Positions 44,649 to 55,726 are shown, numbered from the stretch's first letter. The stretch: DNA of 64,000 bases from Paludibacteraceae bacterium (GCA_017450685.1 JAFSTB010000005.1:1-64000), one strand, 5' to 3'. Numbers and translations are program-made. The notes: a model not told the origin generated them from the sequence alone.

Positions 44649-47600
44649 ATGAAAAGAGCCACCATATATATATTATCCTTGCTTCTTGTGCAGGCGTTGT
44701 CGGCTGATGTGTGTATCAACTATACCGACCTCTCTTCTGCCGTATGTCAGACTGCCGCTTTCAACGACCAGCAGCGTCTTGGTTCGTGGAGTACGCGCAT
44801 AGTGGATAATGGTCCGGAGAGTATGACCAGTCGCCATACCGTTCATCGTGACACACTCGAACTGGATGCACGCACCGGTTATCAGTTGCACACCACACTG
44901 CCTAACGGCAAACCATCCGTCCGTCTTGGTAACTGGGATATAAACAAACAGGCGGAGCGTATCACTTATACCTACACCGTACCTGACGATAACCCCGTTC
45001 TCATTCTCTATTATGCCGTGGTGTTGGAAGACCCGGGGCACGACGAAGCCGACCAACCGCGCTTCACTATGGAACTGCTCAAAAACGGTGTTCCCGCTGC
45101 CAGCGACTGCTTCGCTTTCGACTTCAGAGCAGGTTATGGTATGGACTCTGCATCATGGCACCTCGAAATGCCCGGTATATGCTGGAAAGATTGGACGATG
45201 ATGGGTGTCAGCCTTGCCGACTATGCCGGACAGACCATTCAACTGCAATTCACTACCTACGACTGCAATAAAGGTGAACACTACGGATATGCCTATTTCG
45301 GACTCGAGTGCCGAAGCAACAAGATGGAAACAACCTCTTGCGGTGACTATACCGACGACGATGCCGCCACTTTCATAGCCCCCGATGGCTTTAACTATTG
45401 CTGGTACTTGCCATCCAACCACGAAGACACTCTGTCCACCGAACAAGTGTTCTATCACACCGGACCACAGACAACCTACTATTGCAATATCATCAACAAA
45501 GAGAACGCCGACTGCTATTTCACCTTGCAAGCCACACCCGAAGCGCGTTATCCTATTGCCGAATTTACTTATGAACAGCACCGTTTAGGTTGCGCCGACA
45601 CCATACTGCTTACCAACCTGAGCGGTGTGTCGGAAGACGGGATAAACAAAAAAACACCTTTAGAACCATGCGATAACTACCTCTGGGACTTTGGTGACGG
45701 TCGCACTTCCACCGAAGCACAACCGCTGCTTACTTATTCATCCCCGGGCACTTACACTATAACCCTCACCGCCGGTTTGCAAGACTGGCAGTGCGCTTCG
45801 GCTGAGTACACACAGACAGTGGTGGTCGAAGCAAGAGAGGAAGCACAAAGAGTGGAAAGAACGATATGTGAAGGTGAACGATATATGTGGCAAGGACATA
45901 CTTATACCGCTCAAGGTGAGTATGCTGACCCGTTAGGCAACGGGCTGTGCGATGATATATTGTCACTGACCGTTCATCCCGCCGGCAAACATTATACCTA
46001 CGACACTATCTGCCACGGTGACAGTTATCTATGGCGTGGAGCCGAACTGACTGCTGCCGGCGTTTATACTGATACAGCCTATAACAAGACCGTTGAAGGT
46101 TGCGACTCCGTCTATTACCTCAACCTCACCTACTACACCCGTTACGACCGTGTGCCACAGGAGTTGGAAGACCGACTTTCGCCTACGCAAGTGAACAATA
46201 GACGCGATGTCAGTTACTACTCGTCCAACGCCGAAGAGTGGGACGACCCCTATCTGCTTGTCAGTATCGACCACCAAACAGCGTACGGCAACTCATTCGA
46301 TTGGCACGGCAAGACCTATACCGAGTCAGGCGTTTATGCTGATACACTCACCACAATACACGGCTGCGATAGCGTGGTCTTCCTCGACCTCGTACTGACT
46401 GCTGTACCACTGATGACCGTCATCCCCGAATCAGACTCGTTCTGTGAAGGTGATAGTTATGAGTGGGTAGGACACGGTGAACGGTTTGCCGACCTCAAAA
46501 CTGCCAACGAGTATAGAGACACCATTATTGATGCCGGCACTTTAGACACCACTCTCTATATACTGACTCTGACGGAAAAGAAAAAGTCGGAAGCAGAGAT
46601 CAACATCACCATCTGCGATAAGCAGATACCTTACGAATGGAACGGCATCAGTTGCGATAAGGCTGATAACTATGTCTATTCCACCGTTAATGCGGCAGGT
46701 TGCGATAGTACGGTAACACTACATCTGCAAGTCAATACTTATTCCGCCACCGACACCACTGCTGCCATTTGTGAGAGCGAGTTGCCCTATCTATGGCACG
46801 GCAAAACGCTTACGGCTGAAGGGCAAGCCAAAGATACAATGTCTAACAGCGTAGGATGTGATAGTATTGTAACACTCACACTTACTATCAATAAACCAAC
46901 TGCCGACGAGGTTAGTCATACCGTTTGCATAGAGGACTTGCCCTATATATGGAACGGCATCAGTTGCGATAAGGCAGACGACTATGTCTATCTTACCGTT
47001 AACGCAGCGGGTTGCGATAGTACTGTTACCCTTCACCTTACCACGCAACAGTGTACGGAAGAATGTGTCACTGTCTATGGTGATACCACCGCCACCATCT
47101 GTGAAGCAGAATTGCCCTATCAATGGCGAGGTCAGACACTCACTCAGGCAGGACAAACAACAGTCACACTGAAGAACTATCGCGACTGTGATAGTATAGT
47201 TACTCTCACACTCAAGGTCAATCGTCCTTCCTTCGCACAATTAAGTTATGAGGCATGTATAGAAGACTTGCCATATATGTGGAACGGCATCGAATGTTAT
47301 GAGGCACGCGACTATACTTATGTGACTAACAACTATTTAGGTTGTGACAGTACCGTCACTTTGCATTTCACCACTCGTCGTTGTCAGCAGCATGAGAGCG
47401 ACCTGTATGTGCAGATGACCATCGACACCGTCTGCGCTGACGACCGATACCTGCCACTTGAGGTGAAAGTGCTGTCGGGAAAAGTGACAAGTTTCAGTGC
47501 CGTCTTCAGCGAACAAGCCCGTGATCAAGGCTTCGAGGATGTGCCGTCTTCACCTTTCATCGGGCAAATAAATATACCTATGCCTTACGATTGGTTAGAC

Positions 47601-48212
47601 AGTACCGACTATGTCCGTCCCGACGACTATTCACTCACCATCACCCTGACTGATACAGCAGGTGTGACGAACACTTATAGTCTGTCTTTCACCGTCTTAT
47701 ATCCTTCTTGGATTGTGTTGCAGCGTTGGAACGATGTGTTAGCCTTGTTGAACGACCGTTATAACGGTGGCTACACTTTCTCTCGCATACGCTGGTTCCG
47801 CGAAGGACAAGAAGTGGAAGGGAGAGGAGAACATAACTCATATATATATACTCTTCCTAACCTCTCGTTCGGTGACGCTTATTGGGCATTGCTCACCAGA
47901 GCCGACGACGGTAAGACACTGCGCACGTGCTATCTCTATCCCGGTTATACCGATAACGATAAGACGCAAGTCAATTTCGGTCCGGTGCGACTGGTAAGAC
48001 GCGAAAAGACACAAACGTTTGGCATCATAACCAAACAGAACGGTAAGTATTATGTTTATGATATAAGTGGCAAAATGCTGCAAAAAGGTGTGTATGGCGA
48101 CAAATATATGTCACCCGATTTAGAAATACGAACAACACTAAAAGGTTGTTATATAGTGCTTTTTGAAGCGGAAGAAGGAGGGCTTGAAACACAAAAAATA
48201 ATTATTGATTAA
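44649..48212 (+). CDS. T9SS-sorted PKD and CDSV-repeat surface protein
   Basis: An 1187-residue protein with a signal peptide (to about 19). It has the N-terminal module shared with the 33277 and 34913 proteins (YTYTVPDDNPVLILYYA, WKDWTMMGVSL), one FRWF-like repeat, then a PKD domain (LWDFGDGRTSTEAQPLL). About eight repeats of CEGxxYxWxGxxxxxxGxYxD...GCDSVVxLxLxV follow. The common ~200-residue module (WIVLQRWNDVLALLN, NGGYTFSRIRWFREG) and a type A sorting domain (GKYYVYDISGKMLQKGVYG, GCYIVLFEAEEGG) close it. It lies 12 nt after the previous gene, in one operon. Confidence 0.8.
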   Translation: MKRATIYILSLLLVQALSADVCINYTDLSSAVCQTAAFNDQQRLGSWSTRIVDNGPESMTSRHTVHRDTLELDARTGYQLHTTLPNGKPSVRLGNWDINKQAERITYTYTVPDDNPVLILYYAVVLEDPGHDEADQPRFTMELLKNGVPAASDCFAFDFRAGYGMDSASWHLEMPGICWKDWTMMGVSLADYAGQTIQLQFTTYDCNKGEHYGYAYFGLECRSNKMETTSCGDYTDDDAATFIAPDGFNYCWYLPSNHEDTLSTEQVFYHTGPQTTYYCNIINKENADCYFTLQATPEARYPIAEFTYEQHRLGCADTILLTNLSGVSEDGINKKTPLEPCDNYLWDFGDGRTSTEAQPLLTYSSPGTYTITLTAGLQDWQCASAEYTQTVVVEAREEAQRVERTICEGERYMWQGHTYTAQGEYADPLGNGLCDDILSLTVHPAGKHYTYDTICHGDSYLWRGAELTAAGVYTDTAYNKTVEGCDSVYYLNLTYYTRYDRVPQELEDRLSPTQVNNRRDVSYYSSNAEEWDDPYLLVSIDHQTAYGNSFDWHGKTYTESGVYADTLTTIHGCDSVVFLDLVLTAVPLMTVIPESDSFCEGDSYEWVGHGERFADLKTANEYRDTIIDAGTLDTTLYILTLTEKKKSEAEINITICDKQIPYEWNGISCDKADNYVYSTVNAAGCDSTVTLHLQVNTYSATDTTAAICESELPYLWHGKTLTAEGQAKDTMSNSVGCDSIVTLTLTINKPTADEVSHTVCIEDLPYIWNGISCDKADDYVYLTVNAAGCDSTVTLHLTTQQCTEECVTVYGDTTATICEAELPYQWRGQTLTQAGQTTVTLKNYRDCDSIVTLTLKVNRPSFAQLSYEACIEDLPYMWNGIECYEARDYTYVTNNYLGCDSTVTLHFTTRRCQQHESDLYVQMTIDTVCADDRYLPLEVKVLSGKVTSFSAVFSEQARDQGFEDVPSSPFIGQINIPMPYDWLDSTDYVRPDDYSLTITLTDTAGVTNTYSLSFTVLYPSWIVLQRWNDVLALLNDRYNGGYTFSRIRWFREGQEVEGRGEHNSYIYTLPNLSFGDAYWALLTRADDGKTLRTCYLYPGYTDNDKTQVNFGPVRLVRREKTQTFGIITKQNGKYYVYDISGKMLQKGVYGDKYMSPDLEIRTTLKGCYIVLFEAEEGGLETQKIIID

Positions 48213-48284
48213 GCCTGTTGCTGTATGAGTAAAAACATCAATATAATTTCATTTTCTGTACCATAGTAAATCTTAGAGAAGCTG

Positions 48285-49802
48285 ATGCAAAAGTCTCAGT
48301 TTATTATTGAGGTGAACCATGTTTCAAAGCAGTTTGGGGATGGTAAGTTTGCCTTGAATGATGTAAGCCTTCAAGTTACGAAAGGCGAGTTTGTAACCAT
48401 TTTGGGTCCTTCGGGTTGTGGCAAAACCACGCTATTGCGTTGCATAGCGGGTTTTCAGGTAGCAACGTCGGGGGATATTCTTTTGAACGGCAGTGATGTG
48501 ACGGATATGCCGCCTCATCAACGCCCGGTGAACACCGTCTTCCAAAAGTATGCCCTTTTTCCACATCTTAATGTGTTTGATAATGTGGCATTTGGGTTGA
48601 AACTGCGAGGTGTGGAGCGTGAAGAGATGATACGCCGTGTAAGAAAAGCCCTGAAGATGGTCAGTATGTCCGACTACGAGTATAGAGACGTGGATAGTCT
48701 CTCCGGCGGTCAGCAACAACGTGTGGCGATAGCAAGGGCTATCATCAACGAACCGGAGGTGCTCCTGCTCGACGAACCCTTAGCGGCTCTCGACAGAAAG
48801 ATGCGTGCCGACATGCAGATGGAACTGAGAGATATGCACCGCAAACTGGGTATCACTTTTATCTATGTTACCCACGACCAAGAAGAGGCTCTGACCTTGA
48901 GCGACCGTATAGTGGTTATGCGCGAAGGCAAGATACAGCAGATAGGAACACCTACCGATATATATAATGAGCCGCAAAACTGCTTCGTCGCCAATTTCAT
49001 AGGTGAGAGTAATATATTGGATGCTGTGATGGTTCGCGACCGTCTTGTGCGTTTCTGCGGACGCGATTTTGAATGTATAGACGAAGGCTTTGGAGAAGAT
49101 ACGGAAGTGGATGTGGTTATCCGACCGGAAGATGTCTATATATGGAAAGCCGACAAACAGGGCAATGCTGACCAGACTGACTTTGCCGACCAGGCTGACT
49201 ACGACCCCGACGACCGCATCCCAAAAGGACATTTCACACGCTTCTACGGAGAAGTGATAAGCAGTATCTTCAAAGGTGTACACTACGAAATGACGGTCAA
49301 GACAGAAGACGGATACGAGTTTGAAGTGCAAGACTATCACGAGTTTAAGCCGGGTACCAAAGTAGGAATGCTCGTCAAACCCGAAGATATACAAGTAATG
49401 CGCAAAGAGCGTTTGTGCAACACTTTTGCCGGCATCTATATGCCGCAGAACAGGGTAGGCTTCCTTGAAGCGGAATGGGATGTGCCTGAGCGTATGTCCG
49501 AGCGTTTTGAGGCAGGTGAGCAAGTGCAGGTGGAAGTGGATTTCAATCGCGTCAACTTGCAAGACGATGAGGAAGAAGGTGTGTTGGCTGGTGAGGTACA
49601 TTTCATCCTCTATAAGGGGGATCACTATCATATCACTATTCGCACCGACGACGGTGACGATATATTCGTGGATACCAACGATATATGGGATGTGGGCGAC
49701 CGCGTGGGAATAAAGATAGCACCGTCTTATATACGCTTGAAGAAAAAGCAGGTCAAAGAACAACAAACGGAGCAAAACGATGATCAGACTGTTTCAAAAT
49801 AG
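48285..49802 (+). CDS. potA: Spermidine/putrescine ABC transporter ATPase with extended C-terminus
   Basis: Energises polyamine uptake. Residues 1-245 form the ABC domain: Walker [10 protein letters not shown] near 43, signature LSGGQQQR, Walker B VLLLDEP, switch His in THDQEEA. PotA normally has about 350-380 residues; this one has 505. After the first TOBE-like region ([39 protein letters not shown]) a second similar unit follows ([33 protein letters not shown]). The C-terminus is Gln/Glu/Asp-rich. It overlaps potB by 23 nt. Confidence 0.92.
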   Translation: MQKSQFIIEVNHVSKQFGDGKFALNDVSLQVTKGEFVTILGPSGCGKTTLLRCIAGFQVATSGDILLNGSDVTDMPPHQRPVNTVFQKYALFPHLNVFDNVAFGLKLRGVEREEMIRRVRKALKMVSMSDYEYRDVDSLSGGQQQRVAIARAIINEPEVLLLDEPLAALDRKMRADMQMELRDMHRKLGITFIYVTHDQEEALTLSDRIVVMREGKIQQIGTPTDIYNEPQNCFVANFIGESNILDAVMVRDRLVRFCGRDFECIDEGFGEDTEVDVVIRPEDVYIWKADKQGNADQTDFADQADYDPDDRIPKGHFTRFYGEVISSIFKGVHYEMTVKTEDGYEFEVQDYHEFKPGTKVGMLVKPEDIQVMRKERLCNTFAGIYMPQNRVGFLEAEWDVPERMSERFEAGEQVQVEVDFNRVNLQDDEEEGVLAGEVHFILYKGDHYHITIRTDDGDDIFVDTNDIWDVGDRVGIKIAPSYIRLKKKQVKEQQTEQNDDQTVSK

Positions 49803-50574
49803 AAGGAGTTGGGCTGCACCATACATCCTGTTCTTAGTCTTGCTGGTAGTGCTGCCGTTGGTGCTGATTGCCTATTACGCTTTCACCGACGCAGCCGGAC
49901 ATTTCACGATAGCCAATTTTGTGCAGTTCTTCACCAAGCAAGAGGCTGTCAATACGTTTATCTATTCAATAGCCATTGCCGTGATAACCACATTGATATG
50001 TCTGCTTTTAGGTTATCCCGCAGCATATATAATGGCTATGCGCTCGTTCAGTACACCACAGGTGATGGCAATGTTGTTCATCCTGCCTATGTGGATCAAC
50101 TTCCTCTTGCGTACCATTGCCACAGTCGAACTTTTCCATATGTTCGGTATCCCTTTGGGTGAAGGGGCTTTGCTGTTCGGTATGGTGTATGATTTCTTGC
50201 CCTTTATGATTTATCCTATCTACAATACATTGCAGAAGATGGATGTCAGTCTGTTAGAGGCTGCTCACGACTTAGGTGCCAATCGCGTACAGACCTTCAC
50301 TAAGGTGGTCTTCCCGTTGTCGATGCCGGGCATCTATTCAGGTATCGTGATGGTGTTTATGCCCACTGTCAGCACCTTCGCCATCTCCGAATTGCTCACT
50401 CATAACAAGATAACGCTGTTTGGTAGTCTTATCCAACGCAGTTTTGGTGAGGGTGGTATAGCGATGTGGAACTATGGTGCGGCTCTATCGCTTATTATGC
50501 TTATTATCATCGGTGCCACCAGTTTCTTTGGTCAGGATGACACCGAAGCGGAACAGAAAGGAGGTCTGTTATGA
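49780..50574 (+). CDS. potB: Spermidine/putrescine ABC transporter permease PotB
   Basis: A 264-residue inner-membrane permease with about six helices. It begins within the potA frame (ATG at 49780) and carries the EAA loop for ATPase contact ([21 protein letters not shown]). It overlaps potC by 4 nt (ATGA). Together with potA, potC and potD it forms a complete polyamine importer. Confidence 0.93.
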   Translation: MIRLFQNRRSWAAPYILFLVLLVVLPLVLIAYYAFTDAAGHFTIANFVQFFTKQEAVNTFIYSIAIAVITTLICLLLGYPAAYIMAMRSFSTPQVMAMLFILPMWINFLLRTIATVELFHMFGIPLGEGALLFGMVYDFLPFMIYPIYNTLQKMDVSLLEAAHDLGANRVQTFTKVVFPLSMPGIYSGIVMVFMPTVSTFAISELLTHNKITLFGSLIQRSFGEGGIAMWNYGAALSLIMLIIIGATSFFGQDDTEAEQKGGLL

Positions 50575-51425
50575 GTAAGCAACGTTCACTTAATCAGATA
50601 GAGAAGCGTGGTACAGCCTCCCGCATTGCAGGTCAGGCATACCTGTGGCTGCTGCTTGCAGTGCTCTATATGCCTATCTTGCTTATCATCGTCTTCTCTT
50701 TCACCGAGAGTAAGGTGTTCGGCAACTGGACCGGCTTCACCTTCCACCTATATGAGAACCTCTTCACCGGTTGGCATAGCAACGCTGCCGTGCAGGTGGA
50801 CCCCAACTTATATAAGTCGCTTATTTATACTGTCGTTATTGCTCTTTCGGCAGCTCTTCTGTCCACTATGCTCGGCACACTGGCGGCTATCGGTATCTTC
50901 AACCTCAAACAGCGTACACGTAAGGCTGTGACACTGATGAACTCCATCCCGATGATCAACCCCGACATACTGACAGGTATATCCTTGTTCCTGCTGTTCG
51001 TCTTCTTGGGTATCAGTCGCGGTTTTTGGACGGTGTTGGTGGCTCACGTAGTCTTCTGTACGCCGTATGTCGTACTCAGTGTTCTGCCGCGTTTGCAAAA
51101 GATGAACCCCAATATCTATGAAGCGGCTCTCGACCTTGGGGCTACACCCGCTCAAGCATTGAGAAAAGTGCTGGTACCCGAACTGTGGCCAGGAATGATA
51201 AGCGGATTCATACTCTCACTCACACTCAGTATAGATGACTTCGGCGTCACTTTCTTCACCAAAGGAAGCAACGGACTGGAAACACTGTCCACCTTCATCT
51301 ATGCCGATGCGCGCAAAGGAGGGCTCACACCAGAACTCAGACCGCTCTTCTCCATCATCTTCCTCACAATGCTCATACTACTCATAGTAATCAACATTCG
51401 TGCGGCTAAACAAGAAAAAAAATAA
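50571..51425 (+). CDS. potC: Spermidine/putrescine ABC transporter permease PotC
   Basis: A 284-residue inner-membrane permease with six predicted helices. The EAA loop is YEAALDLGATPAQALRKVLVP (near 195). SIDDFGVTFFTKG near 245 is typical of PotC. It is the second permease half, pairing with PotB. It ends 22 nt before potD. Confidence 0.93.
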   Translation: MSKQRSLNQIEKRGTASRIAGQAYLWLLLAVLYMPILLIIVFSFTESKVFGNWTGFTFHLYENLFTGWHSNAAVQVDPNLYKSLIYTVVIALSAALLSTMLGTLAAIGIFNLKQRTRKAVTLMNSIPMINPDILTGISLFLLFVFLGISRGFWTVLVAHVVFCTPYVVLSVLPRLQKMNPNIYEAALDLGATPAQALRKVLVPELWPGMISGFILSLTLSIDDFGVTFFTKGSNGLETLSTFIYADARKGGLTPELRPLFSIIFLTMLILLIVINIRAAKQEKK

Positions 51426-51447
51426 ACTCAAAAAATAAATAATAACA

Positions 51448-52776
51448 ATGAAAAAACTTTTTGTATCTCTTTTTGTAGCGGCTTTGAGCCTCTCTATGTC
51501 GGCTTTTGCTGACCGTCAACACACCCTGAAAATCTACAACTGGGCTGACTATATAGATATGCCTAATGTGTTGGATAAGTTCCCCGAGTGGTATAAAGAG
51601 CAGACGGGTGAAGATGTGCAGATTATATATCAAACATTCGATATCAATGAGTCGATGCTCACACAGATAGAGATAGGTAAAGAGGACTACGATGTGATAT
51701 GCCCCTCTGAATACATCATCGAGCGTATGTTGGCTCAAGGACTGTTGCAACCTATCAACAAAGATTTCGGTTCTACACCCGACTATACTCAACTCGTAGC
51801 ACCTTTCGCACAGGAGAAGTTCCAACAGATGGCACCGCAAGGCAGCGATATACGTGTGAGCGACTATACCGTTGGCTATATGTGGGGTACCACCGGTTGG
51901 CTCTTCAATCCTATGCATGTCGATGAACAAGACCTGCGCTCATGGGCTGCACTCGTCAATCCTAAATACGAAGGACACATCTTTGTCAAGGACGCTTTTC
52001 GTGATGTCTATTCCGTACTCGTTCTCTATGCTTTTCGTGAGGAGATAGAGCGCGGCGAAGTGACACGCGATGAACTGGTGGCACACCTCACACCCGAACG
52101 TATAGCACGCGTGGAAGAAGTGCTGATGAAAGCCAAAGATAATATAGCCGGATGGGAAGTGGACTTTGGCAAGGAAGAGATGACCAAAGGTAAAGCGTGG
52201 ATGAACCTCTCATGGTCAGGCGACGCTCAATGGGCTATCGACGAAGCAGCCGAAGTGGGAGTAGAACTCAAATATATCATCCCCAAAGAAGGTTCCAACG
52301 TGTGGTTCGACGGTTGGTGCATACCTAAATATGCCGTCAATACCAAAGCCGCTTCCTATTTCATCAACTATATGTGTATGCCGCAAAACGCTATCCTCAA
52401 TATGGAAGAGATTGGCTATGTGAGCGTTATTGCTTCGCCCGAGATATTGGAGTGGGCTAACGACGAAGATATAGAAGAGACAGCCGACCTTAGTTATTTC
52501 TTCGGTGAGGAAGCCACTGAGGTTCACGCTAACCAGGTGTTCTATCCCGACCTTAGTATCATTCGTCGTTGCGCTTTGATGCACGACTGCGGCGAACAAA
52601 CCAAAGAGATGTTGGCAATGTGGAATCGCGTCAAGGGTGACAACCTCTCTTGGACGATGATTGGCATTATTATTCTACTGTTAGTGGCTATATTAGTATG
52701 GGCTATCACCTCCGCCCTCTCGCGCCGCAAACAACGCAATATGCAGTTTAAGAAATTCCAAAACAGAAAAAAATGA
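51448..52776 (+). CDS. potD: Spermidine/putrescine-binding protein with C-terminal membrane anchor
   Basis: Periplasmic polyamine receptor of 442 residues; PotD is usually ~350. Signal peptide (to about 21, MSAFA), then LKIYNWADYIDMPNVL, the family start. YDVICPSEYIIERM, GTTGWLFNP and WTMLSWSG-like segments (WMNLSWSGDAQWA) are ligand-cleft regions. Unusually, the C-terminus has a hydrophobic helix (about 406-427, TMIGIIILLLVAILVWAI) followed by basic residues, which would fix the receptor to the inner membrane. It overlaps the TPR gene by 4 nt. Confidence 0.92.
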   Translation: MKKLFVSLFVAALSLSMSAFADRQHTLKIYNWADYIDMPNVLDKFPEWYKEQTGEDVQIIYQTFDINESMLTQIEIGKEDYDVICPSEYIIERMLAQGLLQPINKDFGSTPDYTQLVAPFAQEKFQQMAPQGSDIRVSDYTVGYMWGTTGWLFNPMHVDEQDLRSWAALVNPKYEGHIFVKDAFRDVYSVLVLYAFREEIERGEVTRDELVAHLTPERIARVEEVLMKAKDNIAGWEVDFGKEEMTKGKAWMNLSWSGDAQWAIDEAAEVGVELKYIIPKEGSNVWFDGWCIPKYAVNTKAASYFINYMCMPQNAILNMEEIGYVSVIASPEILEWANDEDIEETADLSYFFGEEATEVHANQVFYPDLSIIRRCALMHDCGEQTKEMLAMWNRVKGDNLSWTMIGIIILLLVAILVWAITSALSRRKQRNMQFKKFQNRKK

Positions 52777-55724
52777 GATATAGTCTGACCGTTTTGCTCT
52801 GTTGGTTCGTCTTGTGCCTTAATGCACAGACGAACCTTATGGAGCAACGTTATAAAGAGTTGCGTACCGTCTTCACCGAACGTGAAAAGACGGCACAACA
52901 AGACCTCAAACAGTACTTGCACGACTATCCTTACTCTATCTATACCAGCGAGGTAGAGATGATGATTGGTGTGCTGCAAACAGAAAAAGGACGCTTCAAA
53001 CAAGCCGTCAAAACATTTGAACGAGTGCGGTGGAACGAACTGAGCCGTGACGACCAACCGCTGCTCTATTTCTATCGTGGGTATGCCTATCTGCAACTGA
53101 ACGATATGCCCGCTGCTATAGCATGCTTCCGTATGCTCAAAGAAAGCGAAAACCCCTACCAAATGCAAGGCAAATACTACACCGCCTATTGCCAGTATCG
53201 ACAGAAAGATTACCGACACGCACTCACCTCTTTCCTCGAACTGGAACAGACACCGCAATACAAGCACGTGGTGCCGTACTATATAGTGCAAATCTATTAT
53301 GCCGAGCATAACTACGACGAGACTTTTACCCGTGCACAAGAGTTGCTCAAAAAGAACCCGAACAACACTAATAATGCCGAGTTGAACCGCATACTGGGTG
53401 AGATCTATTATCAGCGTGGCGACTATGCCAAGACGGTGGAACATATAGAGCAGTACCGTGCCGACTATCAGGAACAAAAGAAAGAGTTGCTTAGAGAAGA
53501 TATCTATCTGTTGGCAATGGCGCAATATAAGCAGCAAGCCTATGCCGATGCTTTAGTGTCCTTCAAGCAGGTTAAGCAGATGAAAGACACACTCTCACAA
53601 TCCGCCTGTCTGCACATGGGACACGCTTGGCGACAGTTAGGCGACATAGAAAAAGCCAAACTGTCCTATCAGGCGGCTATGAACATCACCCTCTCACCCA
53701 CGATGCGAGAAGAGGCTATGTACAACTATGCCCTCACCACTTATGAGAGCAGTACGGCACTGGGAGAGAGCATCAAAGCCTTCAACGACTTCCTAACCGA
53801 ATATCCCAATACCGGTCACGCTAATGAGGCATACCAGTTGCTGGCATCCGTCTATATGTCTTCCAAAAACTACCGTGCCGCTCTCGATGCCGTCAACGCC
53901 ATCCCTAATCAGACTACACAAGTGGCACAGATAAGGCAATACCTGCAATACCAAATAGGTGTTGATGCCTTCCTGCAAAACAAGATGGGTGAGACGGTCA
54001 AGTGGATGACGGAAGTGATAAAGAGTGTGAAGCCCGAAAACGAGTATAGAGCCGATGCTTATTATTATCGTGCTGAAGCCGAATATCGCATGCAACGCTA
54101 CCAAGACTGCCTTGAGGATATAGAGACCTTCATTAACTTGCCGCATAACCAGTCGCAAAACCTCTTACAGGCTGACTATCTGTTGGGTTACACACAATTC
54201 AGTATGAAGCAGTATGGTGAGGCGGAAGACGCTTTTCGCCGTTTCGTCACTACGCGTCCCGAACAGAACCTCTATTGCGATGCCTACAACCGTATAGGCG
54301 ATTGCAGTCTCAACCGACGCGACTTCACAGAAGCCATAGCAGCATATCAGGAAGTAATCAATCAGCACTCTATAGGTGCCGACTATGCCACTTTCCAAAC
54401 GGGTGCGGCTCTTGGATTGCAACATAAGTATGCCGACAAAGCACTGATGATGGAACAGTTGGTCAGTGCCTATCCTAAGTCCGACTACGCCGATGACGCA
54501 CTCTATGAGTCAGCAAGAGCCTACCTGCAAGAGAAACAAAACGACAAAGCCATCGACGCTTATAAGCGTTTGGCGGCTCTCTATCCCAATAGTCCGCTCG
54601 CTAAAAAAGTGTCGCTCGAAACGGCTATGACCTATCGTAATATGGAGCAGACCGAACTCGCCATAGAAGCGTTCCGACTGACCATAACACGCTATCCTGC
54701 CACCGAAGAAGCATACGCCGCACTGGACGCTCTGGAACAGATATATGTCGAGAATAATCGCCTGAACGAATATATCGACTTTGCCAAGCAGATAGGTAAG
54801 TCCAATATGAAGATGTCTTTCGAAGAAGACTCGCTCACTTATGCCGCTGCCGAATGGCAATATATGATGGGTCATTATGCCGAAGCGGCTGCCGGTATGG
54901 CTAAGTACATAAGTCAATTCTGCCCGCAAGGCAGATATTGCACCAATGCCATCTGGAATGCAGCCGACTCGCACTACCGTTTGGGCAATACCACAGAGAC
55001 TATACAGTTGCTCACTGACCTCTACAATACTGATGGTAACCCTTATCGTGAGCAGACCTGTTCACGCTTGGCAGAGTTGCTCTATGAGCAGCAGAACTAC
55101 GCCGACGCACGACGCTATTTCATCGACCTCAGCACTTTGGCATCCGACCAACAGAGTGTAACGGCGGCTGACCTTGGTGTGCTGCGTTGCTCGTATTTCT
55201 TGAACGACGACAGTATGACCATCGCCGTAGCCACTCGTCTGTTAGAACGCGAACAGATAGCCGATGAGGTGCGTGACGAGGCTCTCTACAACCGCGCTAA
55301 AGCACACTATCGCGCTCAACGATGGGGACAAGCAGTGGTGGACTTCACACCGCTCAGTAAGAACGTCAGAGTGGTAACAGGTGCTGAAGCAGCATACCTG
55401 CTCGCCGAATGTTATTTCAACCTCAAAGCCTATGACACCGCCGAGCAAGAGATAATGCACTTCATGGACCAACGCACTCAGCACCAGTATTGGCTCGCCA
55501 AAGGACTCATACTGCTCGCCGATATCAATGTGATTAAAGGTGACCTCTTCCAAGCCAAACAATACCTGCTCGCTCTACAAGCCAACTACAAAGAAGCAGA
55601 TGATATACAGACTATTATCCTGCAAAAATTAGCCGAAATAGAGAGTGCGGAAGCAGCCGCTGAAGCAGTGCAAACAGAAGAAGAGGACGACGAAACGAAC
55701 CAAGAAAACGAGGAGGAGAAGTAA
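52773..55724 (+). CDS. Exported TPR protein
   Basis: A 983-residue protein with a signal peptide (about 1-19, LCLNAQ), nearly all tetratricopeptide repeats. Many repeat helices of the form AYxxLAxxYxxxxxYxxAxxxF are visible, for example LLGYTQFSMKQYGEAEDAFR and DALYESARAYLQEKQNDKAI. The C-terminus is a Glu-rich tail (EEDDETNQENEEEK). Periplasmic TPR proteins of this size serve as scaffolds in envelope assembly. It overlaps potD by ATGA and lies 2 nt before the beta-barrel gene, so the two probably work together. Confidence 0.82.
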   Translation: MRYSLTVLLCWFVLCLNAQTNLMEQRYKELRTVFTEREKTAQQDLKQYLHDYPYSIYTSEVEMMIGVLQTEKGRFKQAVKTFERVRWNELSRDDQPLLYFYRGYAYLQLNDMPAAIACFRMLKESENPYQMQGKYYTAYCQYRQKDYRHALTSFLELEQTPQYKHVVPYYIVQIYYAEHNYDETFTRAQELLKKNPNNTNNAELNRILGEIYYQRGDYAKTVEHIEQYRADYQEQKKELLREDIYLLAMAQYKQQAYADALVSFKQVKQMKDTLSQSACLHMGHAWRQLGDIEKAKLSYQAAMNITLSPTMREEAMYNYALTTYESSTALGESIKAFNDFLTEYPNTGHANEAYQLLASVYMSSKNYRAALDAVNAIPNQTTQVAQIRQYLQYQIGVDAFLQNKMGETVKWMTEVIKSVKPENEYRADAYYYRAEAEYRMQRYQDCLEDIETFINLPHNQSQNLLQADYLLGYTQFSMKQYGEAEDAFRRFVTTRPEQNLYCDAYNRIGDCSLNRRDFTEAIAAYQEVINQHSIGADYATFQTGAALGLQHKYADKALMMEQLVSAYPKSDYADDALYESARAYLQEKQNDKAIDAYKRLAALYPNSPLAKKVSLETAMTYRNMEQTELAIEAFRLTITRYPATEEAYAALDALEQIYVENNRLNEYIDFAKQIGKSNMKMSFEEDSLTYAAAEWQYMMGHYAEAAAGMAKYISQFCPQGRYCTNAIWNAADSHYRLGNTTETIQLLTDLYNTDGNPYREQTCSRLAELLYEQQNYADARRYFIDLSTLASDQQSVTAADLGVLRCSYFLNDDSMTIAVATRLLEREQIADEVRDEALYNRAKAHYRAQRWGQAVVDFTPLSKNVRVVTGAEAAYLLAECYFNLKAYDTAEQEIMHFMDQRTQHQYWLAKGLILLADINVIKGDLFQAKQYLLALQANYKEADDIQTIILQKLAEIESAEAAAEAVQTEEEDDETNQENEEEK

Positions 55725-55726
55725 GT

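Noticed and set aside
48780..49775. 331-residue frame opposite potA
   Set aside because: potA has every ABC motif; this antisense frame is a codon-usage shadow.
52542..53537. 331-residue frame opposite the potD/TPR junction
   Set aside because: It crosses two well-supported genes and looks membrane-like only because of complementary codons.
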